A stretch of DNA of 24,628 nt from Hypsibius dujardini (taxonomy: Eukaryota > Tardigrada > Eutardigrada > Parachela > Hypsibiidae): the NCBI GenBank assembly GCA_001579985.1, contig LRSR01013250.1, positions 1-24,628 on the forward strand. Direction: 5' to 3'. Shown one piece after another: positions 11,682 to 21,014 of this stretch. The notes beneath the pieces were generated by a model, which was not told the DNA's origin, searched no databases, and worked only from the letters and a program-made list of their open reading frames with translations. Numbering within the stretch: position 1 is the first letter of the stretch; every line of letters starts with the position of its first letter. The position numbers were made by a program, and so were the translations under genes.

Positions 11682-14577
11682 TCAGATTTGTTCGTCGTCG
11701 TCGGGATGGTAGAGCTCCGTCAGGAGTCGGTAGACGTATGAAGGAGCATTGCCACCACTACCAGAAAGAACAGAAGGACACATGAGAAGAAGCATAGAAC
11801 GTGCTTTGATACTACAGGAAGAACTGGGAATAATACAGGAAGAACTGGCGATTTAACGCACATGTTTGAGATGAATAGGGTAACGAGTTCCGGTGGGACG
11901 TAGTCAAAGACCGGATTGACCAGGTGCACTTTGGACAGTATTTCACCCTCTGCATAGCTCATCACGTCTTCGGGGGTGACAAACTTGTTGAAGGCATCCT
12001 GGTAGAAAGAATGCCGCTTATTTCCAAGCTGACGGAAGGACAAAAAGAGGCGACTGATTACCTGGTCGTACGTGCAGAGATACTGTGGCGATAACTTGAA
12101 CATCGCAGCGCACACCACCAGCTAGGAAGACGGAAAAAGCTGTTTAGACTTCAGAGGAAGACAGATAAAGCTGTTTAGACTTCAGAGGAAGACGGATAAA
12201 GCTGTTTAAGATTTCAATAAAGCAAAGTAGCATTTCAAACGGTGCTCACTTACCGGGACAGAGTAATGCTTTGCGGCGAGGGCAATGGTATGACTTCCGC
12301 TAACAGACTTCAGCCTAAATTCAGTAAGGCAGTTAGTGTGACGTTTCATTTTGACACGCAGCAGATTATGGGATCGTGTTACACACATGGCCACAATTTT
12401 GGGTGGCAGACTTTGAGCCAAAAAAAGTGGTCCGAGTTCGAGCCGAATTAAGTCACCGCGCGAACGCGCTCTTGACCACAGCTGGCCATGCAGCCTTTAC
12501 TCAATTGATCGATTGATTAAACTTGTTTATTTTGGCGGAATTTAGAGCAGCTTGCTCAATCTGATTTTTCCGCTGGGCCGGGAATTAAATCAAAGGTTCA
12601 GGAGAAAGCAGTGGGAGGCTCCAGGCAAGAGTGGCTCAAACTCAGACCACCCTGATGGCTCGAACTCAGACCACCCTGATGGCTCGAACTCAGACCACCC
12701 TGATGGCTCGAACTCAGACCACCCTGATGGCTCGAACTCTGCCACCCACAATTGTGGCCATGTGTTGATAAAAAAGCACATTACCCGCCGTTGGCCATGA
12801 CAGTATGCGTTCCGATGATGACTTTGTTGACCCGGGACATCATGGCGAAAATGGCCGAATCGGTGATGATGGTGGTCGGAATGGGTGGTTTGTTGTTCGC
12901 CAAGCTCCGAGCCATGATATGGCCGTGGAAAAAGGGTGCTGCCTCCGCAATTATCACATGAAACTTTCGTTTCCGAGCGGCTTGCTGCAAAATACAATAT
13001 TTATTCTTGAGTCCCGGAAAGACGCCCACCTATCCGAAATGGAAGAGCCACGGGAGACTAACCTTCAAGAAGGCTTCAACTGTCCGAGATTTCCCAATCG
13101 TCATAATGACCTCATTCGAGTGGATATGTTCAAGCGCCTGCATGGCTATATTGTCCACACTCGTTTCCAGCTCTGAGAGGAACTCGTTGATCGCGTCGAT
13201 AATTGCCGTCTGACAGAGAAAGATCGTAGTGAAAATCCAGCCAAAATACCGAAATACCAAGTTGAGACGAATAAATAAACGCACCTTCAGGCCCTGCACG
13301 TGCGAACTGAAGTCGTCCGACCGAGCACCGGACACAAACAAATTCTGGAGAGCAAACATTCTGCCGTCAGTTCAGCTGTGACATTTCAAAAAAGAGAGCA
13401 ATTCAACCCTACATGTAATGATTCTTTAAATTCAGGATCCTCAAGCGATGCCCCGTCGCCGGTTGATGTCGCCTGTGTCGCACTGCAAAAACAGGGTCCC
13501 GTTTTAAGAATTCCACACAAGTACTGTACTCAAATGATAAGACGCAATGGAGTACAGGTCCCATACTTCACATATTCCTCCCGAATGATTTTTAAAGCTA
13601 TGTGGGGAAAAACGATAGAATGAAAGGCACATCGGATTTGTATTATAAGAACTCATTTAGTTATATAAATCCACATACTCCGCCTGATGACGTTTCCGAT
13701 CACAGTTTCCGCTGGACACGTCTTCACAATCCGGCGTCCCTCTCGTTTAATGAGCAAAATCAAATCCCTAAAACAAAGGGGAAACATCTTAACATTTCAC
13801 AGAAGCAAACTAAACGGCCGGAATCGGAGCTAGAGTTGGCATCAGCCACAATGCATTCAATCAATCAATCGACTCGGTTTATGGCCTAATCAATCAATCG
13901 ACTCGGTCTATGGCCTAATCAATCAATCGACTCGGTCTATGGCCTAATCAATCAATCAACTCGGCCTATGGCCTAATCAATCAATCAACTCGGCCCATGC
14001 CCTATTGGCCATTAGGCTTATCGGCCATGCCTATCAGCCATGGTCTGCCGATGCCAACTCTAGTCGGGAGCTAGCAAGCAACACCGATCTACATGCAATA
14101 GAGCAACCGTTGATTGATGTATTCTTACCAGCAAATCAAACCAACTTATCAATCAATCAAGCAATCGCAACTGGCGCTATGCAGCCTCACAATTTTGATG
14201 CACCACTCTAATTCTAGTGTAAAGGAAGTGTGACTTACTTTGCGGATGACCAGCGACAAGCCGCCACTATTTTCCGAAAAATCAGCGCCGCTTCTCGGGC
14301 TGTGGTATACGATCCGTACTTTTGACTGCACATAAAGTCAATGCATTACAATCTACAAATAAAGCTCTTCTCCCCTCGAAATGTCCCAACAACGTCTTTG
14401 TAGGTCTCACCTGTATTTTAATTTTACGATAAATTTATCGATGGTTTCCTGCAGCTCCTCTCCCAGATGAATATGCGGCACCAGCGTCTGCCCACGAGCG
14501 TCTTCCGCTGCGCCAGAATCACTTCGAGGTCGCGGATCAGCTGATGACGATGTCGAGGTCTCCGCTGATGAATCCAT
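11682..14577 (-). CDS. EIF2B2: Translation initiation factor eIF2B subunit beta
   Basis: Regulatory-core subunit of eIF2B, the GDP-GTP exchange factor for eIF2, which senses phosphorylated eIF2alpha. Exons in transcript order: 14577-14411, 14325-14239, 13767-13679, 13597-13567, 13482-13413, 13344-13285, 13209-13063, 12984-12785, 12314-12254, 12121-12062, 11998-11862, 11757-11682. Phases close to 394 aa (human 351). Landmarks are [115 protein letters not shown] and [18 protein letters not shown]. The N-terminal ~35 residues are a Ser-rich, non-conserved extension. The ATG at 14577 was chosen because CTTTCGTACAG just upstream looks like a splice acceptor, but the frame stays open to an ATG at 14772. 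For exon 11 I took the acceptor that joins LCTYDQ to DAFNKF; an acceptor 30 nt earlier would insert ten residues. Confidence 0.95.
12126..12209. repeat. 31-bp tandem repeat at the 3' end of EIF2B2 intron 9
   Basis: About 2.7 copies with a 31-bp period. On the gene's strand each unit reads CTAAACAGCTTT, then a pyrimidine-rich CCGTCTTCCT. This resembles a branch point plus polypyrimidine tract. The unit next to exon 10 ends in TAG, while the two upstream units have CTG there. Confidence 0.8.
12383..12765. mobile_element. MITE family 1, copy 2 (in EIF2B2 intron 8)
   Basis: Same element as 2372-2679, with terminal inverted repeats ACACATGGCCACAATTTTGG and its complement at 12738-12765. It fills most of intron 8 (12315-12784); without it the intron would be about 87 nt, like its neighbours. 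It is longer than copy 1 because of a 24-bp tandem expansion. Confidence 0.9.
12641..12736. repeat. 24-bp x4 tandem expansion inside MITE copy 2
   Basis: Four perfect 24-bp units beginning CTCAGACCACCCTGATGG. Copy 1 of the element has a single divergent unit at the corresponding place. Confidence 0.95.
13833..14060. mobile_element. TA-flanked MITE with internal 29-bp repeats, EIF2B2 intron 2
   Basis: Ends GAGTTGGCATCAGC at 13833-13846 and GCCGATGCCAACTC at 14047-14060 are inverted complements with one mismatch. TA flanks both ends (13831-13832 and 14061-14062). There is no coding capacity. It occupies half of EIF2B2 intron 2. Confidence 0.7.
13861..14005. repeat. 29-bp x5 minisatellite
   Basis: Five head-to-tail units starting TCAATCAATC, followed by (G/A)ACTCGG and TATGGCCTAA. 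The last unit is diverged. It lies inside the inverted-repeat element of EIF2B2 intron 2. Confidence 0.9.
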
Positions 14578-14970
14578 TGGCAGACTGTACGAAAGGAGAA
14601 TCAATTTTCCGACGTCGATATTAAATTCTTCAACCTTCTTAGAAATTAGGGCGACCGTGCTGTCGATCGTCGGAATACTTCGCGAATGGGACCGAAAAAC
14701 AACAACAATTGAAAATTTCATCAGCTTATCGTTAGTGTGCACGGCGCACAAGGAGCAGTGTGCGTTGCGCACAAAAGCGGCGGTGTAATCTTGTGCCGTT
14801 TGAGTCTGCTACCGGATCAATCAAAACAATTGACTTTCTGTCGTTGCGGTATACACACTATACTCGTATGCATTTTATTATGCTTAGTTTTGGTTTATGA
14901 ATTAAATATTTCGTCGTACATTTACAGTGCGCTAAATTTGGACTCCATTTTTAGTTCGAAAGGCAAAAAC
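14578..14970. promoter_or_regulatory. Bidirectional upstream region of EIF2B2 and BCAS2
   Basis: 393 bp separate the two divergent start codons, so promoters and 5' UTRs of both genes must lie here. A near-palindromic GCGCACAA/TGTGCG cluster occurs at about 14735-14775. No TATA box or named factor site is claimed. Pyrimidine-rich acceptor-like sequences end just before both start codons. Confidence 0.6.
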
Positions 14971-16690
14971 ATGCTGACGGGAACGTTGTCTGGCAGCGCA
15001 AGCTTGGTGGATGCCTTGCCCTATGTTGACGCAGGCTACGATAGTCCTGGAGTTCGCGAAGCCGTAAGCGTCAAATTTTTATTGTAAAATCAAATTTTTA
15101 TTGTAAAATCAATTTTTTTTTCATACGCTTGAAATCGGAAGGTGGCTGTTCTTGTCTGCAATTGGTACAGCTAATTTATCCGATTCTAATCTCGAAAGTT
15201 TTTGTCGATCTTCGTGCGTTGTGTGCGACCGAAGCAATTCTAGTTGGTCTAAACGTTGAACTGTGCGAGAATTGACAGATTGATTGATCCATTGAACCGA
15301 AAATCTGTTACGGCGCAAGAGTATACATCGGTTGATAGATAGGTTGATTGATTGGGATTGAATATGGCGGAAAAATGGTTCGATTTCTAGCCCCTGATTG
15401 AATTTGTTCTCTGAAAGGTAAATCGTTTTTCATTTGTCTCTGTAATAGGTGCTGGCGCTGGTGGAGGAGGAGATGAAAGTGTACCGACCGAACAAGGACT
15501 ATTTGTCGCATCTTCCGCAGATGAACTTAGACGCTTTCCAAGTGAGTTTTCAATCTGTCCAACGTTGCAGTTATGCGGACACTGATGTTATTTTTTTCAG
15601 ACTGATCTGATGAAAGTCGAAATGAAGAGACTTGACGACGGCCTGCCGATGGAGAAATTAGACTTCAAAAAGTAAAGTATTTTTTATTGTTGGGTATTTC
15701 ATTTTCAGTGCGTGACTAATTGTGTGCAGCTTTCAATTATTGTCTTCCGGTCCTTCAATTGATTGATGGATTGAAGCATAGCAATAACGCTTTTTTTCTT
15801 TCTTTTTGGCTTGAGAATTTGGCATGTTACGCCACACATATCTAATTCGCAGCCTGTAATTATAAGGAACATGTATTTTTAGATATTCTCAAAGCAAGCC
15901 GGCGGTGAATCGTCGACGAGACCCTTCAGCATGGGAGGAGAGCTTCAACCGGGTCGCCGTCCTGCACAACCATATGACCAACAGGTACAGTAACTTGCCG
16001 GTTTCTGTGATGAATTGGATAGTCAGCTAGGGTGATCTCCGGTGATTATTCCCTGCAGATTGGCAAACCTGCAGTTGCAGCTGGAGTATGGTCCGGAAGT
16101 GTGGCGCCGCTATATTCCCACGGTCGAACGGCAGGTCAAATTAGCGGAGCGGGAGCTGAAAGATGTTCGGTAAGAAATGGTCCGTTAAAAGAGGCCGAAG
16201 CAGTTATCATACAGTGTCATCTTTTTCCGTGCCTCAGAAATCGAATTCAGGAAGTCAACTGGGAACGAAAGAATTCCCAGACTCGAGCCGGACAGAAACT
16301 TCATGAACTGGAATCGAGGTTAGTTGTTTGCCAATTGGCCCACTCTTAATAATGATATGCACGCACATTGTGAAGTTGACAGTTGTGTCTCGTTGTCTCA
16401 TCTTTCTTCTGACTTCCGACAGATGGGTTGAGCTGATTGACAAGAACTTTCAAATTGAACGAAGCTGTCTGGAGCTCGAATCCATCATCGCTGGAATGGA
16501 ACGCGTCGCAGCCGAACATGCCGCTAAGAAGGCGAACCGGGCGACTGAAGCGCAGGTCCCTAACGTAGACGGAACAGCGGATCTTGCTGTTGAGGTTAAT
16601 CACATGGAGATCTCCAGATCCGAAAGCGAGCCGGAGGAAGCTGACCAATCGACGGATCACGTCCCGGCACAGTTGCTTTATTCAGAGTGA
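14971..16690 (+). CDS. BCAS2: Pre-mRNA-splicing factor SPF27 (BCAS2)
   Basis: Core subunit of the PRP19/NTC complex of the spliceosome, nuclear, needed for catalytic activation in splicing. Exons: 14971-15063, 15449-15541, 15601-15671, 15883-15984, 16059-16169, 16238-16318, 16423-16690. All introns are GT-AG and phases close to 272 aa (human 225). Recognisable blocks are VDALPYVDAGYDSPGVREA, ALVEEEMKVYRPNKDYLSHL, QEVNWERKNSQTRAGQKLHE and LESRWVELIDKNFQIER. The C-terminal half is predicted coiled coil, as in the family. The extra length is an acidic C-terminal tail after about residue 210 that I do not recognise from other members. The start ATG follows AAAAAC and gives the expected N-terminus before VDALPY. 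It is divergent from EIF2B2. Confidence 0.95.
15071..15108. repeat. 19-bp tandem duplication at BCAS2 intron 1 donor
   Basis: Two perfect copies of TCAAATTTTTATTGTAAAA directly after the exon 1 donor. Confidence 0.9.
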
Positions 16691-16984
16691 AACTCTCTTG
16701 CGATTGAACGAATTCCATGTTTTACCTTGTTCTCTGGCGGTATGTTTTGAGTATCGGATTGCAACATACTTGCGACTGCTGATTTGCAGTAGTATTTTAA
16801 ACGCCGTATTGTTCAAACAAGGGCGCAAGATCACATTGTCAGTTTTGCTTTGATGCAAGACGACACTCTTCGTTGGACTAAAATGTTAACAATTGATCCA
16901 GATACTGGTCACTGATAGAGATAACCAGAAGAAATAGTACGTAGGAGAAAATCCTGGCAGATAGAAAGCAAACGGTTGAGATCG
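16691..16984. other. BCAS2 3' flank, nothing else seen
   Basis: Presumed 3' UTR and flank of BCAS2. No AATAAA, gene or repeat was recognised. Confidence 0.5.
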
Positions 16985-17482
16985 CAAAAGCAACTCGGTT
17001 CCCTCAAACCGTTGAAAATCGACACGAATCGCGCCTTTAATTGCGAGGAACACAACTCGTTCCCTCAAAGCGTCGAAAATCAACACAAATCGCCTTTAAT
17101 TGCGAGGAACACAACTCGTTCCCTCAAACCGTCGAAAATCAACACAAATCGCGCCTTTAATTGCGAGGAACACAACTCGCTCCCTCAAACCGTCGAAAAT
17201 CAACACAAATCGCGCCTTTAACTGCGAGGAACACAACTCGTTCCCTCAAACCGTCGAAAATCAACACAAATCGCGTCTTTAATTGCGAGGAACACAACTC
17301 GTTCCCTCAAACCGTCGAAAATCAACACAAATCGCGTCTATAATTGCGAGGAACACAACTCGTTCCTTCAAACCGTCGAAAGTCAACACAAATCGCGTCT
17401 TTAATTGCGAGGAACACAACTCGTTCCCTCAAAGCGTCGAAAATCGACACAAATCGCGCCTTTAATTGCGAGGAACACAACA
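16985..17482. repeat. 61-bp minisatellite between convergent BCAS2 and KNL2 genes
   Basis: About eight units, with TTGCGAGG or CTGCGAGG starting at 17041, 17100, 17161, 17222, 17283, 17344, 17405 and 17466; one unit is 59 bp. Each unit contains GAGGAAC, then GTTCCCTC, able to form a small hairpin, and then CCGTCGAAAATCAACAC. The first and last units are partial or diverged. Short open frames here rotate because 61 is not a multiple of three, so the array is unlikely to be coding. Confidence 0.95.
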
Positions 17483-17769
17483 GTGTGATTCTGTTTTCAC
17501 CTTTCACCATTTTTAATCAGAACCTTCATTCAGACAAGTGCAAAACCATTTTCGCAAATAGGTCGGTAATTTCACAAACTCTTGACGCATAAAATTAAAA
17601 GCGTAGATCAAGAGATTCCGCATTTCCGAGGAACTGAAAAAATACCAGGAAAATAAAAATCGGGCGTGATTGAAAATGATCCCCAAACCCAGATCTGACA
17701 CTAAAATCCAGACTGAATCTGCATAGTCGCGCAAAGAATCAGTATCGATGCGCAATACTACTCGAGTTA
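17483..17769. other. 3' flank of KNL2-like gene, nothing else seen
   Basis: Lies between the minisatellite and the stop codon of the minus-strand KNL2-like gene. No poly(A) signal or gene recognised. Confidence 0.45.
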
Positions 17770-20700
17770 TCATTCATAGTCTCCGAGCGCCTGTTCATTT
17801 CGGTCAAAATGATCGCGACCATCAGCAAAGGCTATCCCTTCGTACTGCTCGCGGTTATCAGACATATTTCGAGACTTCTTCAATTTCTGCTGGTGTTCAT
17901 TGTCCAAGAACCCGCGAAAGTTGATCTTATCGCGTGCTAAATTGGCGTTGGAGGGTTGGTAGATAGTTGAGCGGCGTCGCTTATGGTTTGGGTTGTAAGC
18001 CACGGACAACCGGAAGCATTTGGTGGTGTCCTTGTATGTCCGAGGAACGAAGGATTTGCTGTCGGGCTCGTCCTCCCACTGGAACTCCTCCAAAGATCCG
18101 GAATACTTGTTCGCGACGATATCTCCAGTTTTCCCGGCGAACAGCAGCCCTGCAACGTTCTTCTTTTCAGGAGTACCGGGAATAATGGCAAGCGGCACCT
18201 TCTCGGCAAACCACTTGGCCGTCCGAACAATCTTCTTTGTCGGCTTGGAGAGATGGTGAGTGGTCCGGGCGAAGGAGACATGATGATGCTTCTTTGCGTG
18301 CTTCACGGCCAACTGAGCTGCAAGACAATGGGAAACACGTCTGTCAGGCCATAAACAACTAAAAGAATACACACCAGGAATATGGATGTAAATCTAGTTG
18401 TAGGAAAAACAATTCGCAATCAAAATTTCGTCGAACACTGCCGGAAACAGCACTAAAAATAGTTTCGACTGCAATCGGCGCCATCCTCAACAGTCAGTTC
18501 AAGGTGCTTCAATCAGCGCCATCCTCAATTAGTCAGTTCAAGATGCTTCAATCAGCGCCATCCTCAATAGTCAGTTCAAGATGCTTCAATCAGAGCCATC
18601 CTCAACAGTCAGTTCAAGATGCTTCAATCAGAGCCATCCTCAATAGTCAGTTTAAGATGCTTCAATCGGACAAATCAGTTTAAATATTAGTATTGTGAAA
18701 ACTAGTCGTGTCCGAATGCAACTTTGTAAGGTCAATAATACCGAACTGACCTCGCGGAAATTTGGTAACCGGCTTGCCAACATCCACTTGACAAGGAGAA
18801 ACAACTTTTTTGGTCGATCCATTCTTCTCGATTATGAAGGCAACGGAGGTCCAATCGTCCTTCGGCGCCGTGAGTGGCTGTCGTGCAGGGGAGGCAATCT
18901 TCGAGCTCAAACGAGAGCCATTGCTCGGTGAGAATTGTTGTCCCGGTTTCGATGCGGTAACAGACACTGTTTCAAGAAATCAAAACTTGACGTTCATAAC
19001 GAAGGACTCCGCGAGACTATAATTGAGCACGGGATTATAACTGAGCCGATGAGTACCGTATGCTCGCGATCTCAAGGGACACTTTTCTACCCTACCCGTA
19101 AATTTTAACCAACTCAGGCCAAGCCTTTTCAGCGCCGTTCACCAAATTACCACGGTAGGGACAAATATACGGGAAAGCACAACTGTACAATCAATCAATC
19201 GAGTACAACAGGTAGGCTGTAAGAAATCAGCTAATCAAAGAACAGTGAATCAGATTGAACGTTCAGTTGAGTGCCATACCGAGGGAGGCGGGGCTTAGCT
19301 GTCCCTTGAGATCGCGAGCATACGGTAACTAGCTCAAACAGTCGAGCCACAACACTTACTTCAACAGGCAGACAAACAAACATATTTGCAGAGATATTAT
19401 TGAAGCACGGAAGACTTACACTGAGCTGCTCGGAGCCGGGTCAGGCGCGGTTCCGGTGGCGGAATCCGAATTCCGGTGTCCGAATTCTCCTCAGATATCG
19501 CTGCCAATGGCTTCATGCTACCAAGAGCGGGCCGGCTTGGGTGGCTGATGTCATCGTTTCCTGAAACTGAACGAAGTTTAGTAGAATGGAAAAGAATGGT
19601 TGTGAATTGGTCATCCCAAGCTCACATAGGCACGCGGCCATCTCGCGAAAACAAACATTCAAGCACTGAAGATATCTAGAAAGAAAGACCACACCTTCCA
19701 ATGCTTGATTTCCTTTGTATCCGTAATGAAAAGTTCCTAGGTCCGGAGGAGAAACTGGGAAAAAAAAAGAACGATATCACGTTGACTGAATAAATAAAAT
19801 AAGAGTACTAGGAGTGGACCTGGACAAAAAACACAACATCATGAAAAAATTCCGGTTGAAAGTGCAACTCAACAATATTTCAAAATAAAAAACTTACACT
19901 CAAACGAGTCTTTCTTCGTCAAATCACAATGCACAGACTTCCGAAACGAATCTCCAGCAGACGCTTTCGGAAATACCAACTCCGCCGGTTCCTGCTCTTT
20001 CTGGAGCTGCGATGTCTCTTCCGATGCGGTGTCCTTGTCATTTGTCTCCTTGAAAAGGCCGCCCACAAAGTCCGGCAACATTCCTTCAGCCAATGTCTCA
20101 GGGACGTCTTCAGAGATTTTCCCAGCCAATGTCTCAGGGACGTCTTCAGTGATCTTCCCAGCCAATGTCTCAGGGACGTCTTTAGTGGTCTTCCCAGCCA
20201 ATGTCTCAGGGACGTCTTTAGTGATCTTCCCAGCCAATGTCTCAGGGACGTCTTTAGTGATCTTCCCAGCCACTGTCTCAGGGATGTCTTTAGTGATCTT
20301 CCCAGCCACTGTCTCAGGGACGTCTTTAGTGATCTTTCCAGCCACTGTCTCAGGGACGTCTTTAGTGATCTTTCCAGCCAATGTCTCAGGAACGTCTTTA
20401 GTGATCGTCCCATCAATCGACTGTTTCTGCACCACCTTGTCCGGCATCTCAAGACTCAATGTAACGACAGTAGGAGTCACATCGGGAATCGAGGCCGGAG
20501 CCGCGTACGGTTCAAATGACGGACGGGGGTCAAGGAATTTCTCTCGCAGTTTCATCCGTTCTGGCAAGGGTGACTCCTTCTTTTCCACTTGGAGGGACTG
20601 CCAGTGCTGACCCAGCAACTTCTCCCAGTTGGCCGGAAATCCAGCTATAAACTTCCGCACCAGCTGTTTGGGAAAACCGTTTTGCAGCGTGGCCGCTTCG

Positions 20701-21014
20701 TCGATGGCTCCCTGGACTTGGTAGAGGGATCCAGTGAAGGTGATGAGCAACGTCGCCGAGTGGACGGTTTTGATGCGCGAAGTGGTCACCTGTTGAACAT
20801 CAATGCCCTTCTCCCCCAGGACGATCGGCTTCGGTTGCTGAAATCCGACCACACGAACGCAGCATTCCGAGTCGGTCGGGGAGAATTTCGCGAGGTGCCA
20901 GTTGTGAAGAGGCTTCGGCTGCGGCCGTTGGCTAGGAGCACGGCATTGCGGCGAATCCACCACAGTCCCTTTGCTCCGCAGGAGACCCAGGTTTGATGGC
21001 TTGTTGGGCGGCAT
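17770..21014 (-). CDS. KNL2: SANTA-domain protein, KNL2/MIS18BP1-like centromere licensing factor
   Basis: KNL2/M18BP1 proteins recruit the Mis18/HJURP machinery that deposits CENP-A at centromeres. Exons in transcript order: 21014-19898, 19754-19695, 19560-19420, 18966-18751, 18317-17770. All are GT-AG and phases close to 693 aa. The SANTA domain covers residues about 36-134: LHNWHLAKF, then CCVRVVGF, TSRIKTVHS, GSLYQVQGAID and the hallmark KFIAGFPANW. Residues 204-311 are nine tandem 12-residue repeats (ITKDVPETLAGK type). The rest is Ser/Pro/Lys-rich. I could not identify a Myb/SANT domain or a CENP-C-like motif. The C-terminal exon is basic (HAKKHHH, HKRRRSTIYQP). The ATG at 21014 follows TTTTTGATTTCAGAAA, an acceptor-like sequence, so a 5' UTR intron or trans-splice is likely. 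The SANTA call is firm by pattern; the KNL2 assignment rests on that domain. Confidence 0.8.
18478..18668. repeat. 38-bp x5 minisatellite in KNL2-like intron 4
   Basis: Five units with a 38-39-bp period, of the form GCCATCCTCAA, AGTCAGTTCAAG, TGCTTCAATCAG. Wholly intronic. Confidence 0.9.
19054..19327. mobile_element. MITE with perfect 28-bp terminal inverted repeats, KNL2-like intron 3
   Basis: 19054-19081 and 19300-19327 are perfect inverted complements over 28 bp, starting TACCGTATGCTCGCGATC and continuing TCAAGGGACA. The ends begin and finish with TA, compatible with a TA target site. 274 bp in total, no coding capacity. It lies inside intron 3 (18967-19419). Confidence 0.9.
20082..20405 (-). 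repeat. 36-bp x9 coding minisatellite in KNL2-like exon 1
   Basis: Nine in-frame 36-bp units encoding variants of ITKDVPETLAGK, with L/V at ETL/ETV, V/I before PET and K/E after IT. Low divergence between units indicates recent expansion or homogenisation. Long open frames on the opposite strand across this array are by-products. Confidence 0.95.

Noticed and set aside
12029-12061. 33-nt in-frame mini-intron in EIF2B2 joining LCTYDQ to LGNKRH
   Set aside because: The acceptor 30 nt further on joins LCTYDQ directly to DAFNKF, which fits the family better and gives a normal 63-nt intron.
16985-17482. CENP-B-box-like TTCG...GAGG in the 61-bp repeat, near the centromere-protein gene
   Set aside because: The key A and half of the CGGG positions do not match, and proximity to a centromere gene carries no meaning for centromere location.
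20029-20610. 193-codon plus-strand open frame opposite the KNL2-like exon
   Set aside because: Mirror of the 36-bp repeats; the minus strand carries the SANTA domain and consistent splicing.
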